Positions 57,851 to 64,000 of a stretch of DNA of 64,000 nucleotides are shown piece after piece (position 1 is the first letter of the stretch; every line of letters starts with the position of its first letter). This stretch comes from Myxococcales bacterium (lineage in GTDB: Bacteria > Myxococcota_A > Polyangia > Polyangiales > JADJMO01). The DNA lies in NCBI GenBank assembly GCA_016709545.1, contig JADJMO010000030.1:58262-122261 (forward strand), in the 5' to 3' direction. The notes below the pieces were generated by a model. That model ran no database searches, was not told the origin of the DNA, and saw nothing but the letters and a program-made list of their open reading frames with translations. Position numbers and translations under genes: made by a program.

Positions 57851-58939
57851 ATGGCGTTCGACCCGACTGCGGCCAGCGTGCGTGTCCAGCGTGTCTGGGC
57901 CCTGCCTTCCACCTTCGGCGCCGAGCGCAGCGCCTACCACGCCTACCTGCGCAACCAGGTGCGCGACCGCTACGCCCTAGTGAACGGGCTCCAGCTCCTC
58001 CGCGACGAGCTGCAGATCGGCCACGCCCCCGACGAGGCGGACCTCGGCGTGTGCGCCACCGACTTCGGCCTGCCCAGCGTGCTGTCCACGCTCGCCAACA
58101 CCCACTGCGGCGACCGCATCCACTCCGGCGAGTCCCGCCACGTGTACGAGCAGATGGTGGCCACGCGCTTCGCCTGCCTCGGCGAGCTCGGCAGCCCGAA
58201 GCTCGAGTCGTTCACGCCGGCCGGCGGGGGCACGGACGACGCGGGCACGCTCGCGCACGTCACCATCGCCCACCAGCTCGACGCCTCTCTACGCGGCCGC
58301 CTCTACTCCGGGAACGCCCAGTCGTTCTACCTCGCCAACATCGACCTCCAGACCCACGTCGGTCGCGACGACTCGGGAGAGCTCCCGAGCTTCGGCGTCA
58401 CCCGGGAGGCGCCGTGGCGCGACCCGCGCGCGGCGTGCGGCGCGATCGTCGGCACCCTCACGCACTTCCAGCCAAGCAGCACCGTCCACGCGCGAATCCG
58501 CGCGCAGCTAGGCGAGGACAACTTCGCCTACCTGCGTGACCAGGGGGTGAAGACCGACGAGGGCATCGACGTGCGCTTCGCGGTCGCCGCCGCAATCCTC
58601 CTCGTGCGGGGCCTCGAGCAGACCCTCGACGCCTGCACCCGCGAGCTCGACGAGCGCGGCGTGGCCCACGTCACCGCCGCGCTCACGGTCAATCGATCGT
58701 CCGTGGTCGACACGGTCATCGTGCTCGCCCGGGGCACCGTGTTCGGCGGCGAGGTGCGAACCCAGGGCTTCGGCACCGACGCCCGCGCCTACGCGGGCAA
58801 GCTCGTGGACCGGAGCGGCGACCGGCGCCTCGACCTCCGCTACGGCGAGCACGCCGCGAGCGCGTTCCCGGTCCGGACGACGAGCTACCCGGTCCGCACC
58901 GGTGCGCTCGTGCTGCCCGAGCACGTCATCGACATCTAG
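57851..58939 (+). CDS. Unknown conserved-looking protein
   Basis: 362 residues, no signal peptide and no family recognised. It has long ordered regions without low complexity (GAERSAYHAYLRNQVRDRYA, VLSTLANTHCGDRIHSGESR, HYEQ-type VYEQMVATRFACLGELG), a Gly-rich TPAGGGTDDAG loop and C-terminal strands (RTTSYPVRTGALVLPEHVID). The well-formed composition makes it a real enzyme or regulator gene. ATG 57851 is 66 bases from the divergent MscS gene. Stop overlaps the convergent 59409 gene. Confidence 0.6.
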   Translation: MAFDPTAASVRVQRVWALPSTFGAERSAYHAYLRNQVRDRYALVNGLQLLRDELQIGHAPDEADLGVCATDFGLPSVLSTLANTHCGDRIHSGESRHVYEQMVATRFACLGELGSPKLESFTPAGGGTDDAGTLAHVTIAHQLDASLRGRLYSGNAQSFYLANIDLQTHVGRDDSGELPSFGVTREAPWRDPRAACGAIVGTLTHFQPSSTVHARIRAQLGEDNFAYLRDQGVKTDEGIDVRFAVAAAILLVRGLEQTLDACTRELDERGVAHVTAALTVNRSSVVDTVIVLARGTVFGGEVRTQGFGTDARAYAGKLVDRSGDRRLDLRYGEHAASAFPVRTTSYPVRTGALVLPEHVIDI

Positions 58940-59409
58940 CCGAGGGACTTCTTCAGGTCGGCGTCGATCTCGAGCTGCAGCGCGCCCGCGAGCCGCTTGA
59001 TCGCGTACTGCTCGTGGTCGGAGAGCTTGCTGCCGAGACCGAAGAAGCCGCCCGAGGCGCCGCCCACCGAGAGCCCGATCTCGATCAGCGTGCGATCGAA
59101 GAGCTTGCGGGCGCCTTCGGGCATGCGCCGGACGACCGCCGCGAGCTTGCGCACGTGCTCGCCCTGTAGCCACTCCGGGTCGGCCGCCGCGGCGACGACG
59201 TCCGGGAAGTCGGAGCCCGAAGCGGCGAACGCGGCGCCCATCCGCTCGCGCACCACGTCGCGCAGCTTGGCGATGGTGTCGACCTCCTTGTTGTCGCGGT
59301 CACTGTCCGCATTGGCCACGATCTCCATGACGAACACCGCGGCGCCGTGCAACACCTGGCGATCGGCGTCCGGCAGCGTCGCCGCGAAGTCCTCGAGTGC
59401 ATTCCCCAT
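58936..59409 (-). CDS. TerB-like helical protein
   Basis: 157 residues, all-alpha. The repeated acidic pattern (VFVMEIVANADSDRDNKEVD, AAADPEWLQGEHVRKLAAVV) and the central GLSVGGASGGFFGLGS are reminiscent of TerB-type tellurite-resistance-associated folds, but the match is loose. ATG 59409 is followed by MGNALEDFAATLPDADRQVL. Four-base overlap with the convergent gene at the 3' end. Otherwise unknown. Confidence 0.45.
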   Translation of the reverse strand: MGNALEDFAATLPDADRQVLHGAAVFVMEIVANADSDRDNKEVDTIAKLRDVVRERMGAAFAASGSDFPDVVAAAADPEWLQGEHVRKLAAVVRRMPEGARKLFDRTLIEIGLSVGGASGGFFGLGSKLSDHEQYAIKRLAGALQLEIDADLKKSLG

Positions 59410-59508
59410 GGCCGAAGCATCGCGCTCTCTCCCGGCCGAGGGAAGCCGGACGAACGTATGACGGTTCCTTGACGGACGACCTGGCGGTTCGGCGTTAATC
59501 AAGAACCG

Positions 59509-60492
59509 GTGACGACCGCCGTCCTGATAAACCTGAAGGCCCGCCGGGGCTCCCAGCGCCTCGCCCGCACCGTCCGCTCCCACCTGCCGGAGGCGCCCCT
59601 CGCGCTCACGCACAGCCTGGCCGATGCGCACCGGTTCATCGCGGGTCTCCACGACAACCAGCCGGACATCGTCCTCTCCGGCGGTGGTGACGGCACGGCG
59701 GTCTCCCTCCTGAACGCCTGGGACCGCACCCGATTGCCTACACTCGGTCTCCTGCCCCTGGGCACCGGCAACGGCTGGGCTCGCTCCACGCATTCGCCCC
59801 CCTTCGCCCAGGCGATCCGCCAGGTCGCCCGTCACCGCGCCCGTCCGTGGCCGGTCAAGCGCTTCTCGCTGGTCGAGGTCGAGGGCACGCTCTCGCCCTG
59901 GGCCGGCACCGGCTGGGACGCGCAGGTCCTCGCGGACTACCACCGCGTGATGGGCGCGCTGCCCGCCGGGGCCGCGCGCTACGTGGGTGGCTTCCCGGGC
60001 TACATGGTCTCGCTGTTCGGGCTCACGGTGCCCAAGATGGCGATCGCGCCGCGCACGCAGGTCCGCCTCATCAACCTCGGCTCCGACGCGCTCGGCATCG
60101 ACCGGGCCGGCAAGGTCGTCCCGGTCGAGGGCGGCGGCGCGGGCGAGGTGCTGTTCGAGGGTCCCGTCAGCGTCTGCGGGTGCGGCACGATCGAGGAGAT
60201 CGGCCTCGGCTTCCGCGCGTTCCCGTTCGCGCACGCGGCCAAGGGCCGGATGGCCGCCCGCGTGTACGGCGACACCGCCCTGCGCGCCGCGCGCAACGTC
60301 CGCAAGCTGTGGCGCGGCGAGCACCCGTTCGCGCACGACGTCCACTTCATGCTCGACAAGTGCCGCATGGAGTTCGACCGCCCGGTGGACTTCGAGATCG
60401 GCGGCGACATCGTCGGCCAGCGCACGTCGGTGGATTTCAGCCTCGCGAAGGAGCACGCGAGCCTGCTCGACTGGTCGCGCCTCGCGGCCTGA
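59509..60492 (+). CDS. Diacylglycerol kinase/lipid-kinase family protein
   Basis: 327 residues from GTG 59509. ATP-binding motif LSGGGDGTAVSLLNAW, then LLPLGTGNGWARS and GTGWDAQVLADYHRV, as in DAGK-catalytic proteins (DgkB/YegS-like). The C-terminal half is beta-rich (IEEIGLGFRAFPFAHAAKGR). It probably phosphorylates diacylglycerol or a related lipid at the cytoplasmic face. No membrane segment. Divergent from the TerB-like gene by 99 bases. Confidence 0.85.
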   Translation: MTTAVLINLKARRGSQRLARTVRSHLPEAPLALTHSLADAHRFIAGLHDNQPDIVLSGGGDGTAVSLLNAWDRTRLPTLGLLPLGTGNGWARSTHSPPFAQAIRQVARHRARPWPVKRFSLVEVEGTLSPWAGTGWDAQVLADYHRVMGALPAGAARYVGGFPGYMVSLFGLTVPKMAIAPRTQVRLINLGSDALGIDRAGKVVPVEGGGAGEVLFEGPVSVCGCGTIEEIGLGFRAFPFAHAAKGRMAARVYGDTALRAARNVRKLWRGEHPFAHDVHFMLDKCRMEFDRPVDFEIGGDIVGQRTSVDFSLAKEHASLLDWSRLAA

Positions 60493-60517
60493 CGCTTCGC
60501 GGGAGCGGCCGCCGTGT

Positions 60518-63268
60518 CTAGCGGCGCCTCCTGCGCCGGTGGAGCCCGAGCGCAGCGCAGCCGAGGAAGAGGACCGCCGAGCCACCGCCCTGCCCGGGCG
60601 TCGCGTGGCAGCCGTCGCTGGTTGGTGCGCTGCCATCCACGCACGACTTGGTCGCGAGATCGCAGGCGGCGCCGCGCGCGCACTGGGAGCTGTCCGTGCA
60701 GGTGTCGAAGCACGCGCCGAACGCCGGGTCGCAGGCGTAGAGCGCGCAGTCGAACGTGACGGTGTCGTCGGTCGGGCAGGTCCCGCCCGGCGCCTTGCAG
60801 TAGGCCGGGCCGACGCCGGTGCTCTGCCCCGTGCACCGGTTGGGTGCGCACATCGAGCCGGCGAGTCCACCGATGCAGGCGCCGCGCCCGTCGCAGGTGC
60901 CGAGGCACGACAGCGCAGGACCGCACTCGTTCTTCAGGTCGACGCCGATGGGCTCGACGGTGCACTTGCCCGGCGACGAGGGGAGCACGCACGAGTGGCA
61001 CTTGTCCTTGCACGCCGTGTCGCAGCACACGCCTTGTACGCAGAAGCCGGTGCTGCACTGGCTCGACTTGGTGCAGCGCTGGGCGGACGCGGTGACCGTC
61101 GGCTTCTCGGGCAGCTTGCCAGGGAGCTCGGGGCCCGTCGCGCCGCGCGGCACGCAGACGCTGGAGGCGCACTGGTGCGTCGCGACGCAGTCGGCGTCGC
61201 CGGTGCACGAGGTCTTGCAGCCCGTCGCGTCGCACACGAACGGCGCGCAGGTGACCGCCGGCAAGAGAGCGCCGCACGCGCCGGCGCCATCACAGACGGC
61301 GCCGGGCTGCGAGAGGCCACCGGCGCACGAGGGCGCGACACACGCCTTGGTCGCGCCGGGGAACGAGCAGGTGGCGGAGACGCCATCGCACGACGAGGCG
61401 CAGGGCCCACTCCCACCGCACGATGCGTGGCCGGTGCGCGGCACCCCCGCGACGATCTTGCAGGTGCCCACCGCACCGACCTCGTTGCAGGCCTCGCAGG
61501 CGCCGCTGCACGCGCGATCGCAGCACACGCCGTCGCTGCACACGCCCGACTTGCAGTCGCCCGGGGCCGTGCAGGTGACGCCAGGCAGGAGGCCGTCGGC
61601 GAAGAGCAGCGGCGCCTGGGGGATCGCGTAGCTGCTGCCCGTCGTGCGGCCGCCGACGAGGAGCGCGCGGCCATCCGGCAGCACGGTCGTCGTGTGGAAG
61701 AGACGAGGGTTGAGGAGCCCGCCGCCCGAGGACCACGAGCCCTTCACCAGATCGTACACGTCCGTGTTGCTCGTCTGGCCTCCGACCACGAGGAGCCGCC
61801 CGTCGGGGAGCTCGGTGAGGGTCTCGGCGCCGTGGGCAGCGAGCATGTCCGGGAGCTTGGACCACGCGCCCGTCGCGACGTCGTAGATCTCGGCCCCCTG
61901 CGAGCCGACGAGTTCGTCCGTGCCAGGCGACCCACCCGCAGCGATGACCTTCGTGCCCGAGGCGACGAGGGCCATCTGGAACCAGCGCCGCGCGACCAGC
62001 ATGGGCGCGCTGTTCTTGGCGGCGGAGCCGTCGCCGCTCCAGATCTCGCAGGTCTGGATGGTGGCAGCGGTGCCGCCGCCGCAGACCATGATCTCCGCGG
62101 ACGAGATCGCCACCGCGGCGCCGTTCGCGCGAGGCGAGACGAGCCCGGGCCCGGCGATCCAGGTGGTGCCGTCGAACACCTGGGCGCCGCCCGTGACCGC
62201 GAAGACGCCGTCGGTGCCGCCGAACGACACGAGCCGCCCGGTCTTCGGCTGCACCGCGGCCATGCGACCGACGTAGGCGGTGGTCATGTTCCCAGCGCTC
62301 GTCCAGGTGTCCTTGGCCGGGTCGTAGATCTCGGTGGTCGGGGTGATCGCGCCGCCGGTGGTGTAGCCGCCCGCGACCACGATGCGACCGTCGGGGAGCG
62401 CGCCGGAGATGTGGCGCCAGCGCGGGGTCTTCATGGAGGCGGCCGCGGTCCACGTGGCGCTGACCGGGTCGTAGATCTCGGTGGTCGCGTAGGGAGTGTC
62501 GACGGAGCGGCCGCCCACGACCAGCACCTTGCCGCTCGCGAGCCGGTGCGCCGTGTGGTCGAGGCGCTGCGTGATCATCGCCGCGGCGCTGCTCCAGGCG
62601 GGATCGAGGGCGATCGGGAAGCGCGCCGTCGCGGGCAGGGAAAGCGTGACGACGAGCTCGTCGCCCTCGAGGCGGGATTCGACCGGCAGCTCCTTTCGAT
62701 CGGCGTCGAAGGCGACCATGGGCGCGCTGCGGAGCCACGCGCTGCCGCGGTCGTCGAGGGCCTCGAGGCGACCTTCGCGCAGGCGGAGGGTGGTGATGCC
62801 AGGCCCCTTGCCGAGGCGGTAGCGGAGCTCGCGAGGGGCCGACGGACCGCGCAGCCAGCGCACCTCCTCGATCCGGTCCGCGAGCGCGAAGTAGACGACG
62901 TCGGTGGCGGGCGCGACGTCGAGGAGGGCGACGCTCGCCCCGACGCGGGTCGCGCTCGCCGCGCTCTGCCCGGACAGCTGCACCTCGAGGTAGTGGCGGT
63001 CGTCGACGGCGATGCGGAGCGGCGCCCCTGCGCGCTCGGGCAGCCGCGCGCGGAAGCCGCGCCCCTCGACCCGGAGGTCGGGCGAGACGACGGCGACGTC
63101 ACCCGCGAGCACGGCCGCCGGCAGCCGGGCGTGGACAGCGTCGACGATCTGCCGGGGCGTGGCGCTGGCCTCCGCTCCGGCGGGTGGCTCGACGGGCGAC
63201 TCTCGGGAGCAAGCAAACGAGGAAAACAAACCCGACAATGTCAGCAAGCCGAGGAGGGAAGGCTTCAC
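60518..63268 (-). CDS. Kelch/Cys-rich surface protein with lipobox and MYXO-CTERM signal
   Basis: 916 residues from GTG 63268 (GTG 63271 also possible). The N-terminal signal ends SSFAC, a possible lipobox. Residues about 195-490 carry at least five kelch-type beta-propeller blades (HRLASGKVLVVGGRS, HISGALPDGRIVVAGGYT, LTELPDGRLLVVGGQT), then a long Cys-rich region (CKSGVCSDGVCCDRACSGAC, CCDTACKDKCHSC). The C-terminus has the Myxococcota CTERM pattern: Cys in DGCHATPG, hydrophobic AVLFLGCAALGL, and HRRRRRR, expected to be processed by a myxosortase. Surface display likely. Confidence 0.82.
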   Translation of the reverse strand: MKPSLLGLLTLSGLFSSFACSRESPVEPPAGAEASATPRQIVDAVHARLPAAVLAGDVAVVSPDLRVEGRGFRARLPERAGAPLRIAVDDRHYLEVQLSGQSAASATRVGASVALLDVAPATDVVYFALADRIEEVRWLRGPSAPRELRYRLGKGPGITTLRLREGRLEALDDRGSAWLRSAPMVAFDADRKELPVESRLEGDELVVTLSLPATARFPIALDPAWSSAAAMITQRLDHTAHRLASGKVLVVGGRSVDTPYATTEIYDPVSATWTAAASMKTPRWRHISGALPDGRIVVAGGYTTGGAITPTTEIYDPAKDTWTSAGNMTTAYVGRMAAVQPKTGRLVSFGGTDGVFAVTGGAQVFDGTTWIAGPGLVSPRANGAAVAISSAEIMVCGGGTAATIQTCEIWSGDGSAAKNSAPMLVARRWFQMALVASGTKVIAAGGSPGTDELVGSQGAEIYDVATGAWSKLPDMLAAHGAETLTELPDGRLLVVGGQTSNTDVYDLVKGSWSSGGGLLNPRLFHTTTVLPDGRALLVGGRTTGSSYAIPQAPLLFADGLLPGVTCTAPGDCKSGVCSDGVCCDRACSGACEACNEVGAVGTCKIVAGVPRTGHASCGGSGPCASSCDGVSATCSFPGATKACVAPSCAGGLSQPGAVCDGAGACGALLPAVTCAPFVCDATGCKTSCTGDADCVATHQCASSVCVPRGATGPELPGKLPEKPTVTASAQRCTKSSQCSTGFCVQGVCCDTACKDKCHSCVLPSSPGKCTVEPIGVDLKNECGPALSCLGTCDGRGACIGGLAGSMCAPNRCTGQSTGVGPAYCKAPGGTCPTDDTVTFDCALYACDPAFGACFDTCTDSSQCARGAACDLATKSCVDGSAPTSDGCHATPGQGGGSAVLFLGCAALGLHRRRRRR

Positions 63269-63429
63269 CACCCCTCTTCTATCCCACCGGGCGGCGTCGC
63301 TGGTGGGGTCGCGCAACGTTGCGCTGGCGCAAGCCGGGTACGGCTGGGCTCGTGAACTCTGGCGGGGAAACGGTGTACGACATCGTGGCCACCCGAACGC
63401 GTTGGCGCTCGCCAAGCAAGGATTCACCG

Positions 63430-64000
63430 ATGGAAGCTGACCGGAACGGGCGAAGCTACTGGGACGAGCTCGCGAAGAACTACGACCGATCGATGTGGCT
63501 CCTCGGGCGGCCGATCCCCCGGATGATCGAGCTGGCCGGTGAGGCGACACGCGGTCTCGGGCGGGTGCTCGAGGTGGCGGCCGGCACCGGCCTCGTCACG
63601 CCTGCGCTCGCCGCAGGCGCACGAGAGGTCGTCGCCACCGACTTCTCGGCGGCGATGGTCGCCGCGCTCGAGCGGCGCGTGCGCGGGTTGACGAACGTGC
63701 GATGCGAGCAGGGCGACCTCTACGCGCTTCGGTTCGACGACGGAACGTTCGACGCCGTCGTCGCGGCGAACGTCCTCCACCTCGTCCCGGACCTCCCGAG
63801 CGCCCTGGCTGCGCTCCGCCGGGTGCTGAAACCGGGCGGGAGGGTCATCGTTCCGACCTTCTGCCACGACGAGACGGCGCTCTCGTGGGTCGTGTCGCGG
63901 GCGCTCGCGTTGACCGGCTTTCCCGGGCAGCGACGCTTCACGGCGAGGTCGCTCCGGGAGGCAGTCGAGGGAGCGGGCGTCCGCGTCACGAGGTCGAGAC
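63430..64000 (+). CDS. Class I SAM-dependent methyltransferase, 3' end outside window
   Basis: 190 residues are visible. ATG 63430 (MEADRNGRSYWDELAKNYDR); motif I RVLEVAAGTGLVTPAL binds SAM; VATDFSAAMVAAL (motif II region), GTFDAVVAANVLHLVPD and LRRVLKPGGRVIVP are typical of UbiE/Methyltransf_11-type enzymes. No stop before the window end. Substrate unknown; the small preceding gap carries the start of the divergent kelch gene. Confidence 0.85.
   Translation, partial: MEADRNGRSYWDELAKNYDRSMWLLGRPIPRMIELAGEATRGLGRVLEVAAGTGLVTPALAAGAREVVATDFSAAMVAALERRVRGLTNVRCEQGDLYALRFDDGTFDAVVAANVLHLVPDLPSALAALRRVLKPGGRVIVPTFCHDETALSWVVSRALALTGFPGQRRFTARSLREAVEGAGVRVTRSR

Overview
This is about 70% G+C chromosomal DNA whose content points to Myxococcota, probably Polyangia-like. 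The signs are dense lipoprotein genes with Cys-rich and Asp-Thr-Gly-rich linkers, a kelch protein ending in a MYXO-CTERM sorting signal, Pkn-type Ser/Thr kinases with membrane segments, NtrC-type regulators, TonB/ExbBD machinery and Kazal-type secreted inhibitors. Many genes overlap as ATGA or GTGA and many divergent gaps are short. I saw no tRNA, rRNA, CRISPR array, insertion sequence or integrase.

Layout. 0-12.7 kb: housekeeping and accessory genes (SixA, MBL hydrolase, alpha/beta hydrolase, SDR, SGNH hydrolase-kinase pair, cytochrome c lipoprotein, ThrE-type exporter, HepT-MntA toxin-antitoxin, DUF481-like protein, Kazal lipoprotein). 13.0-18.4 kb: a four-gene operon of Tes-like radical SAM protein, acyl-CoA dehydrogenase-fold flavoprotein, PhnD-like binding protein without signal peptide, and a degenerate TusA-like/diiron fusion; no described pathway fits it. 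18.5-24 kb: lipoproteins and a heavily frameshifted histidine kinase/NtrC-type regulator pair. 24-36 kb: an outer-membrane transport region with Omp85-like protein, TonB, ExbD, ExbB, a membrane Ser/Thr kinase, a TonB-domain/TonB-dependent receptor fusion, a lipoprotein and an intact regulator/kinase pair. 36-43.9 kb: Cys-rich lipoproteins, then a tightly coupled six-gene minus-strand operon led by an HK97-fold major-capsid-like protein. It has no portal, terminase, protease, tail or integrase, part of it has unusually low G+C, and a 13-base homopolymer lies just upstream. 44-64 kb: PfpI/DJ-1 protein, EF-hand and DUF4397 lipoproteins, phosphate-type porin, aldo-keto reductase/polynucleotide-kinase fusion, quinone oxidoreductase, a very large TPR protein, MscS channel with cyclic-nucleotide domain, diacylglycerol-kinase-like enzyme, kelch/MYXO-CTERM protein and a partial methyltransferase.

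How they work together. The 24-36 kb block looks like one functional unit: inner-membrane energisation (ExbB/ExbD/TonB) on one strand and, across a shared spacer, a receptor operon with its own two-component regulators. The capsid-led operon and the radical-SAM/diiron operon are the best candidates for undescribed systems.

Caveat. At least eleven otherwise well-conserved genes carry single-base frame breaks, some in compensating pairs. This suggests residual assembly indels, although real decay is plausible for the 21.1-24.0 kb regulator pair. Family names come from motif recognition by eye; no database search was run.
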